Shown: one piece after another, positions 9,201 through 19,117 of the stretch
Layout: every line of letters starts with the position of its first letter
Numbering within the stretch: the first letter of the stretch is position 1
From: Raffaelea ambrosiae
Lineage: Eukaryota; Ascomycota; Sordariomycetes; Ophiostomatales; Ophiostomataceae
Direction: 5' to 3'
Assembly (NCBI GenBank): GCA_002778195.1
Contig: PCDI01000002.1
Coordinates: 868,001 to 932,000, forward strand
Length of the DNA: 64,000 nucleotides
Position numbers and translations under genes: made by a program
Notes under the pieces: model-generated
Told to the model about the DNA's origin: nothing
The model's input: the letters and a program-made list of their open reading frames with translations, nothing else
The model's database searches: none

Positions 9201-9676
9201 GGGAAGAGGAGGCAAGAGACTGAAAAGACAGCAGAGGCAGCAGGCAGGCATAGGGAGGAAGGAATATCATCATACCAGGCGTTTTGGCGAACCACTGTTC
9301 CCAGGGTGGGACGTTCGGAAATGGAACTCGGAAATGGAATTCACAAATGGCATGAATGGGCATGTTCTGTATTGACTCATTATTTAACATGGACGTAACA
9401 TTGACATGATTTAACCGTTGTCATCTGCTTTGAATTCTGCTTTGGATTCTTTGCAAGGCTAGACTCTGTACATAACGCGTATGCGCTGCTCACGTGCCCA
9501 CGCAGTTGCCCTGTCAACACGCGGGGTATTTGGGTCGCTATTTTGGGCTATCCATTCTTGGTCGCTCCTGCCGCATTCACTTTACCATCGTGTCGCGTCG
9601 CGTCTCTTGACCGCCATCTCTCGTACGAGTCGTTTTCCCGCTTTACCTCCAGCCCCCACGGCCTCGCCGAAATGCC
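9201..9676. other. Spacer between J-protein and STN1
   Basis: This region holds the 3' flank of the J-protein gene and the STN1 promoter. An approximate duplication (GGAAATGGAA) occurs at 9316-9338. No gene seen. Confidence 0.6.
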
Positions 9677-10721
9677 ATGACCGACTCTTCGGCGCCGGCC
9701 TTTGCCTACTACGCACAGTACTGCTTCCACCTGTCGCCGACGCTCAACAAGTGGTGTCCGCTGCGCATCGCCGACGTCCAGCATCTCGACAGTTTTGAGG
9801 AGTTCAAGGGTGAGAACGTCCAATGGGTAGAATACACGCCCACGACAGAACACTGATTGCCTTGTAGGCCAGAATGTCTTCTTCTACATGAACCACCCCA
9901 TCAAGTGGGTGCGCATTGCCGGCGTCATCGTCGCCGTGTCCGAGTACTACGGCCGCCCTGTCTACACCGTCGACGATGGCAGTGGCGAGCTGATCGAGTG
10001 CACTGGGAAGCCAGGCAAGCCAAAAGAAACCAAAGACCACGAGTACCACGGGATCCAGGCCGGGAAGCAGCAACAGCAGCAAAATGACGTCGACCGGCCA
10101 GGCCAACCCACCGTGGGCCAGCTCGTCGAGGTCAAGGGCGAGCTACGGCCGTACCGCGAGACCGCCACGCTGCAGATCCAGATCGTCAAGCTGGCCGTCC
10201 TGGGCTCGACAGCCGACGAAGTGCGCTTCTGGGAGAGGATCCACGCATTCGCGGACGACGTCCTGCACCAGCCGTGGATGGTCGACCGGGCCGTGGTGCG
10301 CGAGTGTCGGCGGAACGCGCAGCGACGGAGACAGCAGGAGGAAGAGAAGCGAGCCGCAAAGAGGGACGGCCAATCGACCAGGAGAAAGAAGTGGCAGCTG
10401 TCGTCATCCGAAGCGGCAGAAGCGACAGCAACGACACAGAAAAAGCGCAGCGCAAGCCCTGCGGTCGCAGTTTCTCCTCCCCCCCCACGAAAGAAGTGGT
10501 CGCTGCGTGCTGAAACCAACGACGTCAGGCCGCCAACGATGAGGACATCCGTGGACACCTCTCTGGCTGCAGGCAGTTCCACAGCCGGGCCAACAGCCAA
10601 GCTAACGGCCGAGTCGACGACCAAGTCAACGACTAGCTCGATGGTGTCCGCCAGCAGGCCTGCGCGGACGCGGGACATGACGCTGTCTCCGCCGCGAAAG
10701 AAGAAATGGGACGTTGGATGA
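9677..10721 (+). CDS. stn1: Telomere-capping CST subunit Stn1 (328 aa)
   Basis: Exons 9677-9809 and 9868-10721 join over a 58-nt intron (GTGAGA donor, TTGTAG acceptor), making 328 residues. The N-terminal part (LNKWCPLRIADV, then FYMNHPIKWVRIAGVIVAV, YTVDDGSGELIEC and VGQLVEVKGELR) is the OB fold typical of fungal Stn1, which binds Ten1 and single-stranded telomeric DNA. The C-terminal 150 residues are Ser/Arg/Lys rich and poorly conserved, with a thrice-repeated RKKW motif. An earlier ATG at 9672 is out of frame and stops at once, supporting 9677. The GH81 gene follows on the same strand about 375 nt after the stop. Confusion with another OB-fold protein is possible, but the HPI-x-WVRI segment is characteristic. 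Confidence 0.87.
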
Positions 10722-11097
10722 GGTCGTTGACGCAGCGTCTACGTCGGTAGCGCAGCGAGATTCCCACGCCAGGCACGCACTCGATGTAGGGCTCGACGAA
10801 GACCGCGCGCTCTCGTGCGAGAGGCGCGCAGCCCACACGGGAAGCCAGACACTCAAAAAAATGAGACAGATGCACCAAAACGCACAACAGGAAGCGCCGC
10901 TTGGAGCGATTCAATTTCCCCTTCCACATCATCGCCAAATCGCTCTTTCGGCCGCTTTTGTGGCCTCCCTTTTTTCGCTTCCGGGCTTCCTTTCGGTCCT
11001 GTTTCGTGTGCTGTCCGTCCAGCCGATTGTTGAGATGCATTTATCTGTTCTTTTTCCCCTTTTTTCTTCCTCAGCTTCGGCGTCTTCCTCGTTCAAA
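10722..11097. other. GH81 upstream region
   Basis: This is a short promoter and leader between STN1 and the glucanase gene. It is pyrimidine-rich from about 10980. The glucanase frame happens to stay open through it, but the sequence has no coding character. Nothing else seen. Confidence 0.6.
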
Positions 11098-13614
11098 ATG
11101 TACAACGAGAGCGAGGCGGAACCCGCCAGCCTCGCCCGGCTGCGGCTGCCAAGGCGTCCTGCACGCCACCATCCAATCAAGGGGCGCCGTAGCACCGATT
11201 TTATGGGGTACGTCCTGCTGGCCTGTCTCTGCTTCTGGGCCATCATCCCTGGGGCGTCCGCGCGCGAGATCTGCATCAAGCCCTACCGCATCCAAAACAT
11301 CGAGCTCACCGAGATGGACGGCAAGGACGTCTTTGCCGAGCCTGTGTCTACGGCGCCGCCGCCGCCGCAGGTCCCGGCCAAGCACACCCACCACTGTCCG
11401 CAGACCGGCATCAGCGCCGGCACGCGCAACGCCAGCGGCCCCATCGGCACCAACAAGTTCTATGCCAACTTCTTCCTCGACGACCAGAGCTTCCCGGCCT
11501 ACGTGCTCCCCTACACGGTCTTCTGGGCCAAGGGCCGCGACCCGTCCCACAGCTATGGCCTGGGCGTGTCGCACGTCAACGCCAGCCAGCGCGTCTACGG
11601 CGAGCCGGGCTGCAGCCACGGCGAGGACACGGCGCGCTACTTCTTCAGCCCGCCCATCATCCAGAACGTGGTCCTGGACGCGGCCGAGCTCGGCCCGGCC
11701 ACCACCCTGACGCTGGACAACATCACCGACATGTCCGCGGTGGTCAACCTGTGGCCGCACGCCGGCGCCGCCCGCCCGGCCGTGCAGTTCCCGCTGGTGC
11801 AGGGCATGGGCTTTGTCACCGGCCTGTACGACGGCGCGCGGCCCGTCATCCACAGCGTCCGGGGATTCCGGCAGGAACCGGACTTCCAGGACATGCAGCA
11901 CAAGCGCCCCGGTGCCGACCGGTTCCTGCTGGACACGCTCGACGGCTCGTGCTGGGTTCTGTATGCGCAGGCCCTCCAGGGCACGCCGGGCCTGAACCTG
12001 ACGCGCCGCGCTGGACCGGCCTCGACCGTGGAGGCGCAGGCGCCCTTCTACGGCTCCATCCAGGTGGCCCGCTGCCCTGCGCGCCACCACATCGGCCGGT
12101 ACGACCTCGCCGCCGGCGTCTATGCGACCGGCGTCCAGCTGTCGGGCACCACCTACAAGCAGCTGCGGCGGGGCTCGTACACGCTAGACTTCCGCAAGGC
12201 CGACGCCTTTCTGGGTCCGGAGACGCTGCCCCTCAACATCCCCCCTCCGACCGACAGGCGGTTCGAGGAGCAGCAGCCCCGGCCGCTGCTGATGTTTGCG
12301 CTGCCGCACCACCTGGACTCGTTCCACCGGGCCACGCACAAGGGCGTGTTCCACGAGCGGCTGCAGACGCCGACCAAGGGCGTGGCCCGGGCCGTGCTGG
12401 GCGACTCGTGGACGATGCTGGAGATGGACCTGCCGGTGGAGATGGACTTTATGCCGTGGGACCCCGAGACGCGCCGGTCGGTGCACAATCTGACGTCGGA
12501 CGCGGTGCGGCAGTCGATCCTGGAGTCGGCGCGGCGGGAGCTGCTGGACGTGGACATGGACGCGGCGACGAACGTGGAGTCGATGTACTTTTCGGGCAAG
12601 GCGCTGGCCAAGTTTGCGACGCTGGTGGTGAGCTGCCACGAGATCCTGGACGACCGGGCGCTGGCGGCGGCGGGACTGGCGAGGCTGAAGCGCGCGTTTG
12701 GCGTGTTTGTGGCGAACGCGCAGCCGGGGCGGCGGCACCCGCTGGCGTACGACGAGGTGTGGGGCGGCGTGGTGACGACGGCGGCGGAGGCGAACGACGA
12801 CCCGATGGCAGACTTTGGCAGCGCCATGTACAACGACCACCACTTCCACTACGGGTACTTTGTGTATGCGGGGGCGGTGCTGGCGCGGCTGGACGGGCGG
12901 TGGCTGACGGAGCAGGACGGCGCCAACGCGGCGTACGTGGACATGCTGGTGCGGGACTATGCGAACCCGAGCCGGGCGGACGCGTACTTCCCGGTGTTCC
13001 GGGCGTTCGACTGGTACCACGGGCACAGCTGGGCGCACGGGCTGTTTGCGAGCATGGACGGCAAGAACGAGGAGTCGAGCTCGGAGGACGCGATGGCGGT
13101 GTACGCGCTCAAGATGTGGGGCGAGGTGCGCGGCGGCGCGGCGGGCCAGGCGCTGGCGGCGCGGAGCACGCTGCAGCTGGCGGTGCTGGCGCGGTCGCTG
13201 CAGGCGTATTTCTACTATGCGCGGTCGCAGCGGAGCCACCAGCCGGCGCGGTTTGTGGGCAACAAGGTGGCGGGCGTTCTGTTTGAGAACAAGGTGGACC
13301 ACACGACGTTCTTTGGCTACTTCCCGCAGTACGTGCACGGCATCCACATGCTGCCGCTGCTGCCGGTGTCGGCGCTGATGCGGCCGGCGGCGTTTGTCGA
13401 GGAGGAGTGGGAGGACACGTTCTCGGACGGGCGGGTGCACGCGGGCCTGACGGACAAGAACTGGGCGGGCGTGCTGTACGGCAACCTGGCGGTGGCGGAC
13501 GCGGAGGCGTCGTATGCGTTTTTCAGCCAGGACGACTTTGACTGGGCGTGGATCGACGGGGGCGCGAGCCGGACGTGGTACTTGACGTATGCGGCGGCGC
13601 TGGCGGGGATGTGA
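11098..13614 (+). CDS. GH81 endo-1,3-beta-glucanase, membrane-anchored or secreted (838 aa)
   Basis: It hydrolyses beta-1,3-glucan, the main fungal wall polymer; relatives (yeast Eng1/Acf2, Aspergillus EngA) act in cell separation and autolysis. The frame is uninterrupted. GH81 landmarks are the N-terminal GPIGTNKFYANFFLDDQ block, the YNDHHFHYGY block, DWYHGHSWAHG (about residue 638, with the conserved Asp) and GKNEESSSED (about residue 655, with the conserved Glu). A hydrophobic stretch at residues 36-55 follows a basic 35-residue head. Either the protein is a type II anchored enzyme starting at 11098 (AAAATG context), or translation starts at Met36 and the stretch is an ordinary signal peptide. 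The length is in the usual family range. Third positions are extremely GC rich, which creates long false frames on the other strands. Confidence 0.95.
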   Translation: MYNESEAEPASLARLRLPRRPARHHPIKGRRSTDFMGYVLLACLCFWAIIPGASAREICIKPYRIQNIELTEMDGKDVFAEPVSTAPPPPQVPAKHTHHCPQTGISAGTRNASGPIGTNKFYANFFLDDQSFPAYVLPYTVFWAKGRDPSHSYGLGVSHVNASQRVYGEPGCSHGEDTARYFFSPPIIQNVVLDAAELGPATTLTLDNITDMSAVVNLWPHAGAARPAVQFPLVQGMGFVTGLYDGARPVIHSVRGFRQEPDFQDMQHKRPGADRFLLDTLDGSCWVLYAQALQGTPGLNLTRRAGPASTVEAQAPFYGSIQVARCPARHHIGRYDLAAGVYATGVQLSGTTYKQLRRGSYTLDFRKADAFLGPETLPLNIPPPTDRRFEEQQPRPLLMFALPHHLDSFHRATHKGVFHERLQTPTKGVARAVLGDSWTMLEMDLPVEMDFMPWDPETRRSVHNLTSDAVRQSILESARRELLDVDMDAATNVESMYFSGKALAKFATLVVSCHEILDDRALAAAGLARLKRAFGVFVANAQPGRRHPLAYDEVWGGVVTTAAEANDDPMADFGSAMYNDHHFHYGYFVYAGAVLARLDGRWLTEQDGANAAYVDMLVRDYANPSRADAYFPVFRAFDWYHGHSWAHGLFASMDGKNEESSSEDAMAVYALKMWGEVRGGAAGQALAARSTLQLAVLARSLQAYFYYARSQRSHQPARFVGNKVAGVLFENKVDHTTFFGYFPQYVHGIHMLPLLPVSALMRPAAFVEEEWEDTFSDGRVHAGLTDKNWAGVLYGNLAVADAEASYAFFSQDDFDWAWIDGGASRTWYLTYAAALAGM

Positions 13615-14009
13615 TCGAGTCTGGGCGGAGCAGAGAAGCGGAGACGGACTGTGGTGTTGGATTGTCTGTGTTCGAGCCGGCGAAACATGGATCTGTGCCA
13701 ACCAGACAGACGGAACTAAGGGATTGGATACTACCAAGCTTGCGAGCTGGGACTGCAGAATGTTTTCAGGATACCCCGGGACACAAGAGGACAGGGCAAA
13801 GTCAGGACAACTCAGGATGAACACAGGATAGAACAAACAAATATGAAAACACACAAAAGCGTCCCCACAATCTATACTCTCTCACGCTCAGGTCGTTGCG
13901 ATTCGCGTCGCAGTCAGTCCTCACAACAGTGGCCCCCAAAACGCGCTCGAAGAAGCGTCGCAGTCAACCTTTCACAAACTCTTGTGACATTGTGTTCGCA
14001 GCCACGGGC
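13615..14009. other. GH81 3' flank
   Basis: No gene seen. It is A-rich with several ACAGGA/ACACAGGA words near 13780-13830, probably in the 3' untranslated region of the glucanase gene. Confidence 0.6.
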
Positions 14010-14369
14010 ATGACCACACCCACACTGGATGACGAACAGCTCCAGGCATTGTCTATCCGGGTGCTGGACGAGCTCGATGTCGACGACGACAGCCCCATCG
14101 ACTTTGCACCTCGTTACTTTGCTCCTCAGTCTCAAGACTTTGCGGACGGGTTCTACGCACGCTTGCGTGAGCACGCAGAGCGTGATTGGTTGAGGCCATG
14201 CAGGGGAAAGGACGAGACCGGCTTCCCGACTGGGGAAGGACCAGGCGACATGCCTGGGTGTGATGCTTGGGACGAAACAATCTCTCGGGGCCTGTGGCTG
14301 GGCACCCTCTTGCGCTGTGGACTCACGGACGAGACGGGATGGGATCAACAGCAAGCGCAAATACTATAG
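14010..14369 (+). CDS. Hypothetical acidic protein (119 aa), doubtful
   Basis: This ATG-initiated frame begins MTTPTLDDEQ, is rich in Asp/Glu and ends at a TAG in an A/T-rich stretch. It has moderate codon bias and plausible composition, but no motif I recognise. The same phase stays open after the TAG for another 180 codons (see the next entry), so the true gene may be longer, with an unseen intron removing the stop, or it may be decaying. It could also be chance. Confidence 0.35.
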   Translation: MTTPTLDDEQLQALSIRVLDELDVDDDSPIDFAPRYFAPQSQDFADGFYARLREHAERDWLRPCRGKDETGFPTGEGPGDMPGCDAWDETISRGLWLGTLLRCGLTDETGWDQQQAQIL

Positions 14370-14468
14370 TTTTTTTTGGTCTTTTTGGTGAAGACGACGC
14401 CGCGCTTTTCTCCGACCCCTCCCCTCGATACAAGAGTCCCGCGATATCGCTACGGTGCCTGCTCCTAC

Positions 14469-14918
14469 ATGACACATGCACAGCGGTTTGATGCCGGCCT
14501 GTACTACATCTCCCAGGATGGCAGCATACCGCACTCGACATGCATCGTCAAAGACACGCACGTGGCAGGCTCAGCCATTCTGCGGAACGTGGAGTTGCGT
14601 GTGTCGAGATCCGATACTAATTGCGGATGTACAACCAAACAGATCCTCCTGGTCACCTTGCAGCATGACAGCGCTGCGCGCATTACACAGGTGCATTTTG
14701 ATGGCGAGACCTCTGTCCTTCCGTCCGTCCCGACCCCTCGACCTGGCCGCCGAAAAAAACCAACGCCCGACGCGTTCCTGCTTGCGCGCTGGACGGCAGG
14801 GAAGCCTGTGGGCAACACGGTCCGCGAGCATGGTGACGCGCCGGGTGCGGACGGCCACGAGGAGGCCGTTGCGTTGGCCGGCAGAGCGGCCAAGAACACT
14901 GTGGGTGTTTCCACGTGA
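14469..14918 (+). CDS. Hypothetical protein (149 aa), same phase as upstream ORF
   Basis: This frame lies in exactly the same phase as the ORF ending at 14369. From the first ATG (14469) it encodes 149 residues with a mixed hydrophilic composition. A run of T residues and the TAG lie between. Codon third positions are moderately GC rich. I recognise no domain. It may be the 3' part of one gene with 14010-14369, a separate gene, or noise. Confidence 0.28.
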   Translation: MTHAQRFDAGLYYISQDGSIPHSTCIVKDTHVAGSAILRNVELRVSRSDTNCGCTTKQILLVTLQHDSAARITQVHFDGETSVLPSVPTPRPGRRKKPTPDAFLLARWTAGKPVGNTVREHGDAPGADGHEEAVALAGRAAKNTVGVST

Positions 14919-15546
14919 AGAACAGCAAGCCTCAGGTGGACAGACGAGACAACTGCTGCGAAGGCACGTTTCCATGCTCGCTTGCAACTTTTCTCTTCTG
15001 TCTCTTTCTTTATTTCTTTGGGGGGGGTTATTTCCCCCTTTTCTTGCTTGCTGGCTCATTCTTTTGGGTTTTATCATGATACTTAATGGGTTTTGTTTTG
15101 TACGCACAGTAACGGAATGGACATGGGAAATGGATACGACAATGGATTTGTTTGATATGCCTTTTTTTAACGCTCCTTCACTCGCTGCTTTACGAGAATG
15201 ACTGGTTGTTTCTCGCACTTCTGCTCAAGGCGCATACTTGTCGGCTTTTTTTTGGTCTTTTTTGGTCACTTTCTATGCAACCAGAGTGCCATTTATTCAA
15301 GGCGAGGTGGCGTACTTGCACTGCCGGCCCCATGGGAAGGCCCAGCGGCAAGGCTCGCCTCGCCCCCCCTAAGAACAAACCATTGGAGAAGAGGACAGAA
15401 CATTGCGAAACCCCCAAAGTGTTTCAATCAGAGATGCCGTAAATGTTTGTTGAAAGCAGCCTGATGCCACCTGCAGATGCATCCTGCAATAATAATAATA
15501 GTAGTAATAACAATAAAAACAGGCGAGATTAGAAAGGAGTTCGTTC

Positions 15547-15582
15547 GAGACCTACACGGAGACCTACACGGAGACCTATATG
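15547..15582. repeat. 12-nt tandem repeat, three copies
   Basis: The unit GAGACCTACACG is repeated twice exactly and a third time as GAGACCTATATG. No function is evident. Confidence 0.85.
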
Positions 15583-18134
15583 GGGGCGGTAAGTCAAACA
15601 TTAGCCGCCGCCATTTTCTTTTCTCGTCTCTTCTTTGTTCCCCCTCCCCCTTTTTTGTTCGTCTCTTGTTGTTCTCGTCCTCCACGGTGCTCAAACAACA
15701 ACCTTTACGCGGCCACTCCGTCCATGACCGGCCTTTTCGATGGCCATCGGCAGTGCCACCGCCTGCTGCTTTCTGTTCCTGCAGCTGACGCTGACGACGC
15801 TGCTTTTTGAGACGGCCTTCTCGGCCTGCCCCCCCCCCCCCCATCACTGTCGTCCTTGTTCCAGACCCTCGGCGCTTCCACCACGGGCTTGTTGGTGGAC
15901 GCCAGGGAACCGGTGGTATACGGCAGCAATATCTGGGAGAGCTCAGCGAAAGTGAAGAGGTGAAGCCAACCGGGTTGTCCACCGAGTTTGCTTGTATGGC
16001 CTGGCAGTCGACTTGTATGGCTCGTCCGGCCGGTTCGCCGGACTGCCTTTCCGGCCGTGGTTGGACGCCGACCAGTCGGCATGGCAGATCTCGTTTTCTT
16101 GGACTTGGTCGGGGTTTCATGTACGGAGTAGAAAAGACGCGATGTCCGGATAGTCGGTGGGTTTTTTCTGTTCTTTTTACTACTATGTATATTTTTTTCT
16201 TTTCTTTTCTTTTCTTTTCCTGTCTCAACTCGGCGTCGAGATGTTCCACCCAGAGACAAGTGGGCTCGCAGTCCTGTCTTGACAGTATTGCTCGATTTCC
16301 CTGCGCCCGTCTCCCCCCTGTGTTACTCAGCGCACGGCGTTGCTCGCGGACGCAGACGGAGATGACTGTCCCCCATGCAGTGTGCCATCGGAAGGGGCTG
16401 CGACTGTCAACATGCACGTGCCAACCATGTGTGTACCAGGACACTGCTACTTTGTACGAGTATGTGCGGCCCAAGTATCTCGTCGACGCGGCTTATGTAA
16501 GTGAGATTGGCGAATGAAATCACGGGAATGTCGATCCATACAGTCTGGTTCCGTAGTCTGTTATTTTCCAGCCAATTGCTTCGTACGCACAACGGAGCGC
16601 GTGTGAACCCTGCCATTGGGTTTCGCTGTGCATACTGGTACGGCAGTTCGGGGTTCTGTTTTTGCGGCCTTTTTGTCTTTTCTCTTTTCTTTTCTGCACT
16701 TGCAGCTGGTAGGTACATTGTAAGCTCATTTCGTAGCGAGTGTCTAGTTAGCTCCCGAACATCGACACACCATCAGGTTAAGTTGCTTTGCACAGCCACG
16801 ATCGGCAGAGACGGTACGTGCATGTTTGGGTGCAGCGTCGCGGCTAGGCCCACTCGTGCCAAGGGACGCTTGCCTGGACACGGTATGGACGGGTGTGTAA
16901 GTGCGTGGGAGTACAGGGCAAGAAAGTATCGAGTTCGGGAAAGCACCTTTTGTAAGGGCGATGAAGTGGGTTTCGAGTTCAGAGAGAAGTATCTTTTTGG
17001 GGCGATTGAGTGGGTTTTCCGGGTGGTTTGTGCTTTTGTCTCAGGCTCTCGGGGGATGGGTGGGCGATAATGTACATTGTCCGCTCGTACCTGCGTAGCT
17101 GCCGTCCTGGTGTGTAAGTGAGCCGCTCTTTCCTTCTGTGAGTGAGCTCCTTCCCCGTCTCGTTCTGTTTCGTTTTTGTGTGTGCGGGCACCCCCCTTCC
17201 TTTTTCTTTTCCTTTGTCCTTCCGCTCTTCCACACAGTCCAGTCCCCGCGACACTGCCACGCTTGGCACGCTAGTGAGGTGCCGCACAGATTGTTTCCAG
17301 GGCGAAAGAGGGAAGGAGCTCTGGACGAGCTACACGTCACAGCTTCCCTGAGCTCGATCTGAGACCAAGCTCTGGTATACACGCTCTTCCCTGTAAAAAG
17401 TTTCTTCTCACAGAATTTGGGACTCCATTTTTGCGTCTTTTCTGCCACCAACCCCCCCCTCCAACTGTCTTCTTCTCTCCTCCTGGGCTGCCTCTTTGCT
17501 TGGCATCTGCATCCTCATCTCACTGGGATATCAAGATTGACCCCTGTGTTTCTTGTTCCGGACTTTCCTGCATCCCGCACGGCCATCGGATTCCATTCCA
17601 TCTGGCTTGCTCTCTCTGTTTTCTCCATTTTCTCCCCATTGGACCTCGTTTGACCTCGTTTCGACATCTTGGCTGCCACCTTGTCCAGCCTGCCAGTCTG
17701 CCCGCAATTCTGCCACCAATTCTGCCTCCTGTCTGCCAAGAGGCCAATAGTCACCAGTAGACACCTCCTGGTTGTACTCGTATGTGTTCTCTCCCAATCT
17801 CCCAACTGCCAAGCTTCCCGACGCCGCCTCGTGCTTGTCCTGGGTCATTCTTGGCTTGCCAATCCGCCTGGGCATTCCCCAATGCATGGCCGCTGGCCTG
17901 GAATCTCTGGCCTGGACCCTCTGACGCGCTCTCTCTCTGGCCCTGACCACCAACGTACAGCCCGTTACCACGTTCCTCCTAGGTGACGACGACTGACCAA
18001 CCGCGCAGCAGGGAACGATAGCGAGCTCCCGATAGCACCCAAGTGCGCTTGCGCTCGCCTGCCAACAGCCGCCTTCCAAGTCCGACGCCGTATTATCGGC
18101 TTGCCAGTTCGCCTTGTTCTCTCGTGCCGGCCTG

Positions 18135-18135
<1 letters not shown>

Positions 18136-18167
<32 letters not shown>
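18136..18167. repeat. (CA)16 microsatellite
   Basis: An uninterrupted CA dinucleotide run of 16 units lies in the pyrimidine-rich region upstream of the Ca2+/H+ exchanger gene. It is probably length-variable between strains. Confidence 0.95.
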
Positions 18168-18170
<3 letters not shown>

Positions 18171-18662
18171 CTACTTTATATCGTAGCCTCCCACCCCTCT
18201 TCGTCCTTTTGTCTCTTTCCGGCTCTCGCAAGGCAATCATGGTGTGTGAGTGAGAATCCCCCACAAGCTTGCCCAAGCTTTCGTGCGTGTCTTGTCATTC
18301 TTGTCTCGTCTCTCGTGATTCGCCCGCATCCTTTGTCTCTGTCGACTTTTCGTCTCTATTTGTTTCTTCTGCTCTGCCTTTCTTGTCATTCCTTCTCGCT
18401 ACTTCTGTCTTTCTTTCTTCTTCTTTCTTTCCTGTTCTCGCCTTCTCTTGCTCGTCTGCTCGCCTGCTCTTCTCCCCGACAGCCTCACCACACCAGCTAG
18501 GTAGCTACCATCTCCTTCTATGTGCGCCGCCTTGTTTCTTGCTCTTTGCTGTTCGCTCTTCACTTGCCTCTTCGCGGCACTATCACGGTTTCCCCAGCGC
18601 CAAATGCTTACTGCCTGCATGGCCGCCCTCCCCACACGGCCACGCTCACCTCCCATCCCACA

Positions 18663-18706
18663 CCTCCTACACGCCTCCTACACGCCTCCTACACGCCTCC
18701 TACACA
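18663..18706. repeat. 11-nt minisatellite, four copies
   Basis: The unit CCTCCTACACG is present three times exactly, followed by a fourth copy ending in A. It lies about 400 nt upstream of the exchanger start codon. Confidence 0.9.
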
Positions 18707-19117
18707 TCCACACGGTCTCCGTACCCCTACCTCTCGTTCCTGCCACCGACCGCGCTTCTTGCCACCCATGTCTCGTTCGCATCGTTTCGTGCCAGCCCAG
18801 ACCTGGCTGGACCTGCGGATATTCATCCCTTGACTAAGCGCCGTCTGCCCCTGTGTCACAGCATGACCGTCCAGCCTCATTGACGTCATTTGAAGCCTCC
18901 TCCCTTGCAGCCTTTGTCCCTTTTGTCCCTTTGTTGTTGTTTTTTGACTATATCCCTTTGCGATCTCATCTCTACTCCTCCGATCCTCCCTCGTGCCTGT
19001 TTGTGTCTCTTCACATCTTGTGCATCCATCCAATCTTCACTCTCCGCCTCGTCTTGCTGACTCTCCCATGCTGCAGCCTCCGTCTCTTTCCGCAAAGAAG
19101 TCCAGCGAGTGGTCCGT

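Larger units (their letters stand above)
14919..19117. other. 4.2-kb gene-less stretch and long leader of the Ca2+/H+ exchanger
   Basis: The several frames above 100 codons here are low-complexity and lack motifs; the longest is 348 codons on the minus strand at 15428-16474. From about 17400 to 19100 the plus strand is strongly pyrimidine-rich (CTTTCT, TTTGTC), as in long fungal leaders. The stretch includes three small tandem repeats annotated separately. An unrecognised spliced gene or a non-coding RNA cannot be excluded. Confidence 0.45.

Noticed and set aside
12184..13854. 556-codon open frame antisense to the GH81 gene
   Set aside because: It is a shadow of strong codon bias; its Arg/His/Val-rich product is low complexity.
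15428..16474. 348-codon minus-strand frame in the gene-less region
   Set aside because: It consists of translated purine-rich tracts (KKKRKEKKK and similar); no motif, no codon bias.
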